A DNA stretch of 64,000 bases from Candidatus Dechloromonas phosphorivorans (GCA_016709495.1 JADJMS010000046.1:248001-312000), one strand, 5' to 3'. Counted from the stretch's first letter, positions 8,577-16,971 are shown. Made by a program: numbers and translations. The notes: generated from the letters alone by a model not told the origin.

Positions 8577-8658
8577 GAGATTTCCTGATGGGAAGTAAGT
8601 CATATTATGTTCAACAAACACCAAATGCGCTTACAAACTGTTCGCGTTCCATTGTTTG

Positions 8659-9534
8659 TCATTCAAATCCCTCCCCAGCCCCCCTCTTGTCAGGGGAGGG
8701 GGCCAGACTGTGCGCGATTTGGTAAAAGCCGGTGCGCAAAAATGCCAGAATTTCGTCCCGGGCCTGCAGGGTGGGCTGGCCGGCTTCGTCAATCAGGTGT
8801 GCGGTAACGACGCTGTGCGGGCAGCCAACCACCTCGGCAAAGAAGGGTGGGGGAGCCGGATGGGCGGCGCTGTCGGGCAGGGCTTTGCAGATGATCCGGT
8901 CGCCCAGGGCATGTGAGTAGGCCGCGAAGCGCTGGGCGGTGCAGAAGCGGTCGCCTTGAAAGCGATAGGCCAGCACCGTGAGATCCTCGAGTTCAAGGCG
9001 ACTCTTTACGGCGCTCAGGTCGGCAGGGGATATTTCCAGGCCGCCCGGATCGTTCATCGGCAGGGAGGGCTGGGCGAGAACCGGGGCAAGCATTGCTGGC
9101 TCAAGCATCATGCTCAGGGCAAAGTTGCCGGTAAAACACATGCCAATTGCGCCAATTCCCGGCCCGCCGCATTCGGCATGCGCAAGTTTGGCCAGCGCGC
9201 GCAGCCAGATCGTCACCGGGCTGGTCTGGTTGGCCGCCAAAGCCCTGAATTCAGCGCTGACGCAGGCTTTTTTAAGCACGGTGAGGCCTTCTGCTGCACT
9301 CGAGACTTCCCCGTCCTTGCCAAACAGGGACGGCAAATAGACGGTAAATCCGGCATCCCTGACCCAGCGACAAAAGCGCGCAATTTGAGGGCTGATGCCC
9401 GGCATTTCCGGCATGACGATGACAGCGGGACCGTTGCCCATGATGTAAACCCGCTTTGGCGTACCGTCGAACGAGATTTCCCTTGGCTGAAAGTCCGCAA
9501 GGCAGTCCGCCGCATTCATGCTCTGATGTGCCAT
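8659..9534 (-). CDS. Dienelactone hydrolase family protein
   Basis: A 291-residue alpha/beta hydrolase. The nucleophile elbow GAIGMCFTGNFAL carries cysteine, as in dienelactone hydrolase (Cys-His-Asp triad), and PHSVVTAHLIDE supplies the probable histidine. PAVIVMPEMPGISPQ near residue 40 is the oxyanion-side loop. AGGAGC precedes the ATG. The last 14 or so codons are encoded by an inverted repeat (8669-8700) and give a tail APSPDKRGAGEGFE that is unlikely to belong to the enzyme. The gene is divergent from an AraC regulator. Hydrolysis of dienelactone or of another ester is possible; the substrate is unproven. Confidence 0.85.
   Translation of the reverse strand: MAHQSMNAADCLADFQPREISFDGTPKRVYIMGNGPAVIVMPEMPGISPQIARFCRWVRDAGFTVYLPSLFGKDGEVSSAAEGLTVLKKACVSAEFRALAANQTSPVTIWLRALAKLAHAECGGPGIGAIGMCFTGNFALSMMLEPAMLAPVLAQPSLPMNDPGGLEISPADLSAVKSRLELEDLTVLAYRFQGDRFCTAQRFAAYSHALGDRIICKALPDSAAHPAPPPFFAEVVGCPHSVVTAHLIDEAGQPTLQARDEILAFLRTGFYQIAHSLAPSPDKRGAGEGFE
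8669..8700. repeat. Palindromic CCCTCCCC/GGGGAGGG repeat at the 3' end of the dienelactone hydrolase gene
   Basis: CCCTCCCC (8669-8676) and GGGGAGGG (8693-8700) form an 8-bp inverted repeat around a 16-base centre. It resembles short interspersed palindromes common in Rhodocyclaceae-type genomes, where they often end genes and act as terminators or mRNA stabilisers. Here it is translated as the last codons of the gene at 8659-9534. Confidence 0.6.
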
Positions 9535-9592
9535 CGTTAGCGCTCCTGATTGGGTTGATGACTGGACATTTATTGGACGACATCAGCTGCCG

Positions 9593-9608
9593 ATTCTCAA
9601 TTGAGAAT
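9593..9608. promoter_or_regulatory. 16-bp perfect palindrome between divergent genes
   Basis: ATTCTCAATTGAGAAT is a perfect palindrome 59 bp upstream of the dienelactone hydrolase start and 156 bp upstream of the AraC gene. Its location in a divergent intergenic region suggests an operator for a dimeric repressor. AraC proteins usually bind direct repeats, so the binder may be another protein. Confidence 0.4.
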
Positions 9609-9763
9609 TTTCGGCTTTGGCATGCGCCGGGGAAATGCGACCAAGGAGAAGCGACAGCCGGCATGCGCTGCGGGCAGTTAACGCCGTGGCGATTGAAGAA
9701 AGTGTCCGGCTGATGTTGCCGGCCCGATAAGGCACAATCGGGTTTTGTCTTCAGCCTTCTGCC

Positions 9764-10552
9764 ATGGATGAATTTTCGCCTGCCGCAACCTGCCTGATTT
9801 CGACCCGTCAGTTTCACCGCGTGACAACGCTGACGGTGCGGGACGACGTGCTGATCTGGGTGCGCAAGGGTGTCAAGACCCTGGTGCACCAAGGTGGAGA
9901 ACACAAAATCAGGGCAGGGCAAGCTGTCGTCATGGCCAAAGGGGCGCAGTGGGACGTTATCAACGATCCCGCCCCGCATGGTCGCTATGAGGTGCTTGTG
10001 CTGCAGTTTGGCGAAGGCGCCATCCAGGCGTTTCACGAGGCGTACGGGGCTGTTTATTTGTTGCCGCCGATTGTCGATTGCTTCAGCCTGCCGGTGGCTT
10101 CGGATCTGGCGCAGTTACTCCTGCGCGTGGCCGATGCCATTGCCTCGCCACTTGCGGCCGGGGCGTTGAGGCAGCACCGGGTTATCGAGGTGTTGCTCAT
10201 GCTGGCCGAACTGGGATGTGTCATCAAATCGCCGGAAAAACTGACCTGGCCAGATCGCATACGCAGGTTGATTGCGCAACGCCCACACGCCGAGTGGACG
10301 GTGGATGCCCTGGCCAGTGCTTGTCATGTGAGCTCGAGTACGTTGTACCGCCGACTTTCGGCTGCGGGCTTGACGGTCGGCAGTTTGGTGCGGGAGGTCC
10401 GGCTTGAAACCGCCTTGATGCTGCTCCAAAGCACCAGTCTGCCCGTTGGCGAGGTGGCGCAACGCTGCGGCTACGAGTCACATGGCCGTTTTTCGGCCGC
10501 CTTTCGCACACGCTACGGCTTCCTGCCATCGAAATTGACCGAACAGGCTTGA
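9764..10552 (+). CDS. AraC family transcriptional regulator
   Basis: A 262-residue regulator. The N-terminal half is a cupin-like sensor region (QGGEHKIRAGQAVVMAKGAQ). The C-terminal AraC domain has two helix-turn-helix units: WTVDALASACHVSSSTLYRR and LPVGEVAQRCGYESHGRFSA, followed by FRTRYGFLPSKL. The arrangement (sensor cupin plus AraC) is like small-molecule-responsive activators. It is divergent from the dienelactone hydrolase gene, which it may regulate. No strong ribosome site is visible before the ATG. Confidence 0.9.
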   Translation: MDEFSPAATCLISTRQFHRVTTLTVRDDVLIWVRKGVKTLVHQGGEHKIRAGQAVVMAKGAQWDVINDPAPHGRYEVLVLQFGEGAIQAFHEAYGAVYLLPPIVDCFSLPVASDLAQLLLRVADAIASPLAAGALRQHRVIEVLLMLAELGCVIKSPEKLTWPDRIRRLIAQRPHAEWTVDALASACHVSSSTLYRRLSAAGLTVGSLVREVRLETALMLLQSTSLPVGEVAQRCGYESHGRFSAAFRTRYGFLPSKLTEQA

Positions 10553-10641
10553 ATGGTTTGGCACAGTAAGTGATTGGTTCGGGCTACTGATCCGGCGGCT
10601 GGCTGGTGACAATGCCCCATCCCAACCCGTGGAGCAAACTC

Positions 10642-11196
10642 ATGTCACCGCGCACCCTGTTTTTAAGCACTTGCCTGGCGATCACCTCGATGTCAGCCGT
10701 GGCTGATGGATTTGCCTTAAGCATTCCGGCCATCAAGGCAAATGGCTGGCTGTCGTCCGAGCAGGTATTGAATGGCTTTGGCTGCGCAGGGGCGAATCAC
10801 TCTCCGGCACTTGGCTGGCGAAATACCCCGGCGGGCACAAAAAGTTTTGCGCTCACCGTTTACGACCCCGATGCAGCAACGGGTTCCGGTTGGTGGCATT
10901 GGGTGGTAATCAATATCCCGCCAACCATAACCAGATTGCCCGAAGCGGCTGGGAATCCGAACCTGCGCCTCCTGCCCAGCGAGGTCGTACAGGTCGCAAC
11001 CGACTTTGGCCAGCCCGGCTTTGGCGGCGCCTGCCCGCCGGTTGGCGACAAGCCGCATAAATACATATTTACCGTCTATGCGCTGAATACAGAAAAGATC
11101 GAACTACCCAAGCATGCGACTGCTGCTTTGGCCGGATTCGTGATCAATGCTCACCTTATCGACAAGGTCAGCGTCACCGCCATCTACGGAAGATGA
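10642..11196 (+). CDS. YbhB/YbcL family Raf-kinase-inhibitor-like protein (PEBP), secreted
   Basis: A 184-residue phosphatidylethanolamine-binding-protein homologue. The N-terminus MSPRTLFLSTCLAITSMSAVADG is a signal peptide, so it is probably periplasmic. Motifs are GANHSPALGWRNTPAGTKSF, VYDPDA (the PEBP ligand-site D-P-D-x), GWWHWVVINIP and the G-x-H-x-Y-like segment GDKPHKYIF near the end. An open frame starts at a GTG at 10606, but the ATG at 10642 has a GGAG site 7 bp upstream and begins the signal peptide cleanly. Bacterial members bind small anionic or lipid ligands; the role is unknown. A cupin gene follows 9 bp later. Confidence 0.88.
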   Translation: MSPRTLFLSTCLAITSMSAVADGFALSIPAIKANGWLSSEQVLNGFGCAGANHSPALGWRNTPAGTKSFALTVYDPDAATGSGWWHWVVINIPPTITRLPEAAGNPNLRLLPSEVVQVATDFGQPGFGGACPPVGDKPHKYIFTVYALNTEKIELPKHATAALAGFVINAHLIDKVSVTAIYGR

Positions 11197-11205
11197 GTCA
11201 ATCAA

Positions 11206-11697
11206 ATGCTTGATATGGATAAAACCGCGTTCCCATTGGCGATCCGCGCACAGGATGCGCCACCACGATTAAGCCCTTCAAACTACCCTCCAGAATTCAG
11301 GGGTAGGGTGGTGGGGCGACATAAACAGCCGCTGGGCGACTTGTTCGGCATTGGCAATTTTGGCGTCAATCGGACGCGCCTTTCTCCCAAGGCGTCGTCT
11401 GCGTTACGCCATGCCCATAGCCGTCAGGACGAGTTTGTTTTCATTCTTGAGGGTTACCCAACGCTGATCACTGATGCCGGTGCTACGCAACTGTCGCCCG
11501 GCATGTGTGCCGGCTTCAGGGCGGGAACGGGTGACGGGCATCAACTCGTTAACATGACCGATGCTGACGTCGTCTATCTTGAAATCGGTGACCGGAGTCC
11601 GGGGGATACGGCTACCTATCCGGATGACGATATCCAGGCCCATCTGGGAGCGGATAAAAAGTGGCATTTCACCCATAAGGATGGAATGCCGTATTGA
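11206..11697 (+). CDS. Cupin domain protein
   Basis: A 163-residue protein with a single cupin core. SSALRHAHSRQDEFVFILEG fits cupin motif 1 (H-x-H then E), and HQLVNMTDADVVYLEIGDRS fits motif 2. The histidines and glutamate would bind a metal ion. The C-terminus HLGADKKWHFTHKDGMPY is typical of a sub-group often annotated as cupin-domain sugar or small-molecule binding proteins. An in-frame ATG at 11215 is an alternative start. It is 9 bp behind the PEBP gene and likely in the same operon. Function unknown. Confidence 0.85.
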   Translation: MLDMDKTAFPLAIRAQDAPPRLSPSNYPPEFRGRVVGRHKQPLGDLFGIGNFGVNRTRLSPKASSALRHAHSRQDEFVFILEGYPTLITDAGATQLSPGMCAGFRAGTGDGHQLVNMTDADVVYLEIGDRSPGDTATYPDDDIQAHLGADKKWHFTHKDGMPY

Positions 11698-11797
11698 TAT
11701 TTCTTTAATTCGACTGGGTGCATTGGCGGGCCTCCAAATTCTCGATGTGGTATGCCGCTTTTGTCAGAGTCTGGCTTGCCGGCTTTGAAAGATGCAC

Positions 11798-12361
11798 TTA
11801 CCCCGTGGTTCCCTCTGGAAATTTCTCGATTTGATGTGAAGCAGTGGCTAACTGTTTGACCAATATTTCCAGCTGCAGTCCGTCCACAATTGGTTCGCCT
11901 GTTCCCGCCGCAATCGGATAGCTCTCCGTTTGACCAGTACGGGTGTAGCCACGGCGTTCGTAGAATGCGATGAGTTCCGGGCGGGAAGACAGGACCGATA
12001 TCCTGAAGCTTGTCGCGCCAAAGTGCGCCGAGGCATAGCGTTCGGCGTATTCGAGGATCTGTTTGCCCATGCCCTGTGTCTGGTAGCAGGGATCTGTGGC
12101 GAGCATGCCGATATTGGCGCAGCGCTCATGGCATGTCACATGGACGCAAGCAACAATCCCGGCATCCTGGCACAGGATCAGGATGGATGAGCAGGAACCA
12201 AACAACGCCAGAACTTGCTCCTCCGTTGTTCTCGGGCCCGATACCAAATCCGCCTCATGCGTCCAGCCGCGCTCGTCGGCCTGCGGTCGGTAGGCCCGGT
12301 TAACCAGCGTGGCGATCTTGCCTGCATCCAGTTCTGTTGCGTTACGAAGCAGGGGCATCAT
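11798..12361 (-). CDS. GNAT family N-acetyltransferase
   Basis: A 187-residue acetyltransferase. The acetyl-CoA pyrophosphate loop reads QTQGMGKQILEYAERYA (Q/R-x-x-G-x-G/A), preceded by the strand ANIGMLATDP, and the C-terminal motif B is PELIAFYERRGYTRTGQ. It would transfer acetyl from acetyl-CoA to an unknown amine. The start overlaps the ridA-like gene's stop by 4 bp (ATGA), so it is the last gene of a coupled three-gene unit: lyase, RidA, GNAT. Confidence 0.9.
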   Translation of the reverse strand: MMPLLRNATELDAGKIATLVNRAYRPQADERGWTHEADLVSGPRTTEEQVLALFGSCSSILILCQDAGIVACVHVTCHERCANIGMLATDPCYQTQGMGKQILEYAERYASAHFGATSFRISVLSSRPELIAFYERRGYTRTGQTESYPIAAGTGEPIVDGLQLEILVKQLATASHQIEKFPEGTTG

Positions 12362-12849
12362 TTCTTTTCCCCGGCAGGCAGTCGTCTGTCGGTCGCAACC
12401 TCAAGCGTCGCCTTGAGCGTCAGTGGTACGCCGTTGCGCAGCGAATTGACACCAATTACCGAGCGGACATGAATGCCCGCCGGGCCAAATATTTCGACCA
12501 ACAGGTCGGAGGCGCCATCCATAACCTTGGCGTGTTCATCAAATTCAGGGCTGATGTTAAGGGCGCCGTGAAGTTCGATAAATCGGACAATTTTGTCGAG
12601 TGAGCCTAGCTGTTTCTTCAGGACGGCGAGCAGATCGATGCAAGCCGAACGTGCCAGGTCGTAACCTTCCTTGGTCGAATATTCCTGCCCCAGTTTCCCC
12701 TTGGCTGGTCTGCCGTTGATTGGCAGCGGCGCCCTGCCGGAAGTGAACAGCAGGTTTCCCGTCTGGATGGCAGACACATAGTTGCCAGCGGGGGCGCTGC
12801 CGGCAGGGAGGTGAATGCCAAGTTCCAGAGTCCTTTGTTCTGCACGCAT
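12358..12849 (-). CDS. RidA family protein (YjgF/UK114-like)
   Basis: A 163-residue member of the YjgF/YER057c/UK114 superfamily, a trimeric fold that often deaminates reactive enamines and imines. Motifs seen are GNYVSAIQTGNLLFTSGRAP and, in the second half, ALNISPEFDEHAKVMDGASD and GIHVRSVIGVNSLRNGVPL. The catalytic arginine of canonical RidA would lie in the last segment, where VRSVIG is seen. It belongs to the longer sub-group (about 155 residues) rather than the 128-residue RidA. It lies 15 bp after the lyase gene and overlaps the GNAT gene. Confidence 0.88.
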   Translation of the reverse strand: MRAEQRTLELGIHLPAGSAPAGNYVSAIQTGNLLFTSGRAPLPINGRPAKGKLGQEYSTKEGYDLARSACIDLLAVLKKQLGSLDKIVRFIELHGALNISPEFDEHAKVMDGASDLLVEIFGPAGIHVRSVIGVNSLRNGVPLTLKATLEVATDRRLPAGEKK

Positions 12850-12864
12850 GAAGGTCGGCCTTTC

Positions 12865-13710
12865 TTATTGCTGGCGGTGGTCAAAAATGGCATTGATTTC
12901 CTTGCCGGTGATGGCGTTGCTGGCATAACCAAATTGCCCCGTAGATATGATGTCTTTGACGGCGCTGATCATTGCACTGTAAGCCGTCCTGGCCAATGAG
13001 CCGCCCAGGCTGATGCGGCTGACGCCGAGTTCGCTCAGTTCGGCCAGACTGAGTTGCTCTCCCCGCAAGCCCATGAGTACGTTGAGCGGGCGGTCGATTG
13101 AACTGAGTATCGATTTGATGTCGGCTTTGCTTTGGATGCCGGGGGCGAAAAGCACATCTGCCCCGGCGTCCTGGTAAGCCTGCAGCCTGCGTATGGTGTC
13201 TGCCAAGTCGGGAATGCCGTAAAAATAATTTTCGGCGCGAGCGGTCAGCATGAATTTGAATCCCAGCGATTTGGCGGCAGTCGCTGCATGCTGGATACGT
13301 TCCTTGGCGAGCCCCAGATCATAGATCGGATTTGCCGCATCGCCCGTTGCATCCTCTATCGAGCAGCCGACGATACCGGTTTTGGCTGCTTCAATAATGG
13401 TTTTGGCTGCATCTGCCGGGGTGTGACCAAAGCCGTTCTGGAGGTCTGCGCTGATTGGCAAACTGGTCATGGCGCATAGCTGCGAGAGGTGTGGGAGCAT
13501 CTCCTGCGCCTTGATGCTGAGGTCGGATTTGCCCTGCGCGAAGGCGAAGCCTGCGCCTGTTGTTGCCAAGGCCGGAAAACCAAGATGTTCAAGCAAGCAG
13601 GCCGAGCCGGCATCCCAGGGGTTGGGAATGACAAAGCAGTGATCTTTACGATGCAGCTTGGCAAATTCTTCGGATTTTTCGATTTGAGTTTTCATGTTTT
13701 CACTCTGCAT
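12865..13710 (-). CDS. Isocitrate lyase / PEP mutase superfamily protein
   Basis: A 281-residue TIM-barrel enzyme of the PEP mutase/isocitrate lyase superfamily. It shows HCFVIPNPWDAGSACLLEHL near the N-terminus, SADLQNGFGHTPADAA, VGCSIEDATGD and LTARAENYFYG, the Mg2+- and oxoacid-binding positions. Members cleave or decarboxylate 2-oxo acids and C-C bonds of malate-type substrates; this branch is often called oxaloacetate decarboxylase-like. The family's Cys-containing loop (K-K-C-G) of true isocitrate lyase is absent. The start may be the ATG at 13710 or at 13695. It begins the unit with RidA and GNAT. Confidence 0.87.
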   Translation of the reverse strand: MQSENMKTQIEKSEEFAKLHRKDHCFVIPNPWDAGSACLLEHLGFPALATTGAGFAFAQGKSDLSIKAQEMLPHLSQLCAMTSLPISADLQNGFGHTPADAAKTIIEAAKTGIVGCSIEDATGDAANPIYDLGLAKERIQHAATAAKSLGFKFMLTARAENYFYGIPDLADTIRRLQAYQDAGADVLFAPGIQSKADIKSILSSIDRPLNVLMGLRGEQLSLAELSELGVSRISLGGSLARTAYSAMISAVKDIISTGQFGYASNAITGKEINAIFDHRQQ

Positions 13711-13767
13711 GGAAATGTATTTCAGGTGCTTTCTGGTTCTGTTCAGCGCAATCAGTTTGGGCTCTCG

Positions 13768-14225
13768 TCAAGCAGGCCAATCGACTTTGCGTTGTACGGA
13801 GTAACCGTCCCCGGTGCCATCCGCTGCAATTGAGAACTCCGTGGCTTGAATCACAATATAAAAGAGATCTTCCGTTGAGTTGTTGCGCCAAGTGCGCTCG
13901 CCGTCCGGAGATACGCGAAGAACAGTGCCCTCACGAATTTCGATGGTTTTTTCATCAACCTGAAACTGTCCTCTTCCTTTCAAGAACAGATACAACTCTT
14001 CATGCAAATGATGCTTGTGGTAGAAGGGTACGGCTGCCCCAGCAGGTAAGCAATTTACCGAGACCTCCATGCCGGTCAAACCAAGGATTGGATTTAGAAA
14101 CAGTTTGCCTGGCACATCAACGCCTGGAAGCCCTTGATCTGCGCTGTATAGCTTTTCCAGGCGTCAATGGCGCCTATCTCTGCCACACTGAAATTTGTTC
14201 CTTGTTCACTTGTGCTCGGATTCAT
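13768..14225 (-). CDS. Cupin domain protein, frameshifted near 14125
   Basis: A small cupin of about 152 residues once one base is restored. The main frame shows GKLFLNPILGLTGMEVSVN, then the metal-site motif FYHKHHLHEELYLFLKGRGQ (H-x-H...E) and GERTWRNNSTEDLFYIVIQA. Read alone that frame starts at 14115 and lacks the N-terminus. In the neighbouring frame from the ATG at 14225 the sequence MNPSTSEQGTNF...AWKSYTAQIKGF is found, ending just where the cupin frame begins, so a one-base loss near 14125 splits the gene. An AAGGGTAGG stretch lies before the ATG. Role unknown; it follows the GFA gene in the same direction. Confidence 0.75.
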
Positions 14226-14314
14226 GGCCTACCCTTGGTTACAGAAATTGAAAGATTTTGCTTAACGAAACACCCGGTGATTTGCACAGCAAATACTGGA
14301 TCGGGTGCTTTACC

Positions 14315-14710
14315 TTAGGGGTGCTCTTGATATTGAGGGGCGTCATCAGGAATGTTTTCCCACTCTGCTTTTGAACCAACAAAAATATGCGAAGAAACCT
14401 TGGCATAGCTCGGCGTATCCAAAGTGCCTATTCGTACTCGAACGGTTTCCGGGAGGCTTTCGCGTTTGCCAATGATTGGTGAGCCGCAATTCCCGCAAAA
14501 AGCGCGATGAAAGCCAGACCCACTTCTGTAGCTACGTAAATACTCTCCGCCTTTGACGATATGAAAATCGGAAGAGGCGACCGGTGATACGGCTGTAAAT
14601 GCTGAACCAGTGGCTTTTCGGCAGCGTGAGCAGTGGCAATAGACGATGGGGCCAAGCTCGCCATCGATTTGGTATTCAACTGCTCCGCAGAGACAACTAC
14701 CTTTGTACAT
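14315..14710 (-). CDS. GFA family protein (glutathione-dependent formaldehyde-activating / CENP-V type)
   Basis: A 131-residue zinc protein. It shows GSCLCGAVEYQI, YCHCSRCRKATGSAFT and FCGNCGSPIIG, the C-x-C and C-x-x-C zinc ligands of the GFA/Mss4-like fold. Members include glutathione-dependent formaldehyde-activating enzyme, although most are uncharacterised. The open frame reaches 14752, but the ATG at 14710 has a GAGGAG site 6 bp upstream and starts right at the domain, so it is preferred. It belongs with the EthD and ABM genes upstream. Confidence 0.9.
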   Translation of the reverse strand: MYKGSCLCGAVEYQIDGELGPIVYCHCSRCRKATGSAFTAVSPVASSDFHIVKGGEYLRSYRSGSGFHRAFCGNCGSPIIGKRESLPETVRVRIGTLDTPSYAKVSSHIFVGSKAEWENIPDDAPQYQEHP

Positions 14711-14732
14711 ATGATGCTCCTCAGTGATAGCG

Positions 14733-15074
14733 CTACAGGGTCTTATGCTCAATTTCGTTCAGGTAAATAAAATTGGGGGCTATAACACCCGCCTCGCGCC
14801 GAATGGCTTGCAGCGCAGGGGACTCGAAAAAGCTTCGCGCATTTGTCAGCGAGTTCCAGTGAGAGAAATGGACAATGGTGTTTTGTTCATAGTCATAACG
14901 AAGTAATTGGTAACTGATTTCCCCCGCTGCCTTGCGGATACCGGCGGCACGGTCAAAAACGACTTTCCATGCCGGATATGACTCGACCTCGTGGATAATC
15001 AGGACAAATTGCATTTCAACTTTTTTCTCGTTGAAATCCGGGTTGGATCGAGGTGGAGCGACAGTTTTGCTCAC
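14733..15074 (-). CDS. Antibiotic biosynthesis monooxygenase (ABM)-like protein
   Basis: A 113-residue dimeric alpha/beta-barrel protein. The core is MQFVLIIHEVESYPAWKVVFD, the strand-helix of ABM-type proteins, followed by YDYEQNTIVHFSHWNSLTNA and the final FIYLNEIEHKTL. The gene overlaps the stop of the EthD gene by 4 bp (ATGA), so the start at 15074 is kept; an internal ATG at 15014 begins the domain itself. Such proteins act as cofactor-less monooxygenases or haem-degrading enzymes in some cases; here the role is unknown. Confidence 0.75.
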   Translation of the reverse strand: MSKTVAPPRSNPDFNEKKVEMQFVLIIHEVESYPAWKVVFDRAAGIRKAAGEISYQLLRYDYEQNTIVHFSHWNSLTNARSFFESPALQAIRREAGVIAPNFIYLNEIEHKTL

Positions 15075-15445
15075 TGTGTGCTCACCAGCTCTATCTCCTC
15101 ACCAGCAAAGATGGGCGAGTTTTCAAGGTCGACGAAGCGTTTTTCGTCCTCCCAAAGAAGTCGGCTGGCGGCTCGCGCTGCCGGGTCTTGCCCCAGCGTC
15201 TCAAGTGCATTGCGACTTTCGTACCAGATCTCCGCGATGCCGTCGTAGGGTTCGGGTGAGCCCCGGAAGGCGATCAGCTTGGTTGTCATCGCACCGAAGT
15301 CGCCATGAAACTGGATGTAGCGCGCAATACGCAGCACCGCTTTGTGTTGCTGAACTAAGGACCCGTGCTCATTTTTCCAATAGTCCAAAAACTCTTCATG
15401 CGTGAGCTCTGAGCGACGCCGAAGACAGAATGAAATTTTGATCAT
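15071..15445 (-). CDS. EthD domain protein
   Basis: A 124-residue protein with the EthD-type ferredoxin-like fold: MIKISFCLRRRSELTHEEFL, DYWKNEHGSLVQQHK and YDGIAEIWYESRNALE. The W-x-x-x-H-G motif is the hallmark of this family, which includes EthD of ethyl tert-butyl ether degradation and several dehydratases and oxygenases of polyketide-like compounds. It is the first gene of the EthD-ABM-GFA-cupin unit. No strong ribosome site is seen before the ATG. Substrate unknown. Confidence 0.87.
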   Translation of the reverse strand: MIKISFCLRRRSELTHEEFLDYWKNEHGSLVQQHKAVLRIARYIQFHGDFGAMTTKLIAFRGSPEPYDGIAEIWYESRNALETLGQDPAARAASRLLWEDEKRFVDLENSPIFAGEEIELVSTQ

Positions 15446-15580
15446 TGACGACCTATCTACAAATTGACCACAGGGTTGACCAAATCCAGATGTTGTCGGG
15501 ATTCAGATATGACAGGAAAACCAGGTAACAAGCGGCCAATCCTGTTGAGATTCCTGCCGCACGTATCACCGTTGCTGAAC

Positions 15581-16825
15581 TCATGATGGTTGATAGCCCA
15601 ATTTGAGTCGCGGCATTTCCTGGTCATTGATCGGGAAATGCAGGGCAGCAGCAATGACCCCCAGGGCGATGCCGATTAGCCAGATCAAGTCATAGGATTT
15701 GGTCATGTCGAACATGTAGCCACCCAGCCAAACGCCAAAGAAGGCGCCGACTTGATGGCCGAAAAAGACAAAGCCGAAAAGCGTCGTAATGTATTTCACG
15801 CCAAAAACCTGCGAGACGAGGCCGTTGGTCAGCGGGACCGTACCCAACCAGATAAAACCCATCGCCGCACAAAAGAGATAGAGGCTCCAGTTTGTCAAAG
15901 GCAGCAGAACAAAGAGTGCCATGATCAGCGAGCGCACCAGATAAATTCCGGAAAGCAGGTATTTGCGCCGGAATAAACCACCCATTACGCCACAGCAATA
16001 AGTGCCCACCACGTTGCTGAGGGCAATGATGGCCAATCCGGCAACGGCCACGTTGCCTGGTATGCCCTTGTCCAGCAAGTAGGCGGGTAAATGTGAGGCA
16101 ATGAAGGCTAATTGAAAACCGCAAGCCAAAAAGCCAAGATTCAGCAGCCAGAAGCCGCGATGCCGGAAGGCTTCCATCAGCGCTTCGCGCATTGTTTGAT
16201 CCGCGCCAAGAACGGGTGCGGGCGATGCACTTTCGCGCATGGGCAAGGCCAATGGTAGAAACAGCGCGCAGACCACGGCCAACGCCACTAAAGCGCCTGA
16301 CCATGACAATGAATTGATCAACCCCTGGGCCAGCGGCACCATGGCAAATTGGCCGAATCCGCCAACCGCGCCGGCCAGGCCAAGTGCCCAACTACGCCGG
16401 TCGGGCGTCACCATGCGGCTGAGTGCGCCATAAATCACACCAAACGACGTGCCGGAAAGTGCGATTCCGATGCACAATCCTGCGGAGAGGGTGAAGGCTA
16501 ATGGCGTAGTTGCAATGCTCATCAAGGCCAGGCCGACGGCATATAAAATCAGTCCGACAATAATCACGCGCATTGAGCCAAAGCGATCTGCCAGCATGCC
16601 GGTAAATGGCTGTGCCAAACCCCAGATCAGGTTCTGTATTGCGATGGAAAAACCGAAAGCTTCGCGCGTCCAGGCGTTGTCCATTGTTATTGGAACCTGA
16701 AATATGCCATTAGCGTGGCGAATGCCAAGGGCCAGCCCCATGATCAAGCCGCCGGCGACGACGAATACGCACGGTTGGCGGAACCAACCGTTTGCCCTGT
16801 CTGATGATTCAGGTGAGTTGCTCAT
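15581..16825 (-). CDS. MFS transporter
   Basis: A 414-residue major facilitator protein, about twelve hydrophobic segments, with FTGMLADRFGSMRVII as motif A and FRRKYLLSGIYLVR in the second half. It is homologous over its full length to the MFS protein at 551-1765 (for instance FCAAMGFIWLGTVPLTNGLV here and FAAGLGFTWLATVPPTAAIV there). An open frame extends to 16981, but those first residues look non-coding; the ATG at 16825 gives the normal length. The substrate is unknown, but its place downstream of an alpha/beta hydrolase suggests uptake of an organic acid or ester-derived compound. Confidence 0.88.
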   Translation of the reverse strand: MSNSPESSDRANGWFRQPCVFVVAGGLIMGLALGIRHANGIFQVPITMDNAWTREAFGFSIAIQNLIWGLAQPFTGMLADRFGSMRVIIVGLILYAVGLALMSIATTPLAFTLSAGLCIGIALSGTSFGVIYGALSRMVTPDRRSWALGLAGAVGGFGQFAMVPLAQGLINSLSWSGALVALAVVCALFLPLALPMRESASPAPVLGADQTMREALMEAFRHRGFWLLNLGFLACGFQLAFIASHLPAYLLDKGIPGNVAVAGLAIIALSNVVGTYCCGVMGGLFRRKYLLSGIYLVRSLIMALFVLLPLTNWSLYLFCAAMGFIWLGTVPLTNGLVSQVFGVKYITTLFGFVFFGHQVGAFFGVWLGGYMFDMTKSYDLIWLIGIALGVIAAALHFPINDQEMPRLKLGYQPS

Positions 16826-16971
16826 TTTCTCTGGAGGTGACTGGTTTTTATGGGGGTTAATGCGACTGAGGTCGATTAGAAAGGCATCCCGATTCCCGTT
16901 CAAACGAATTCGCGGTCGGCTGGCATGACGCCGGGGAATGTCAGTTTCTGATGCCGAGAGGCCGTCGCAAA

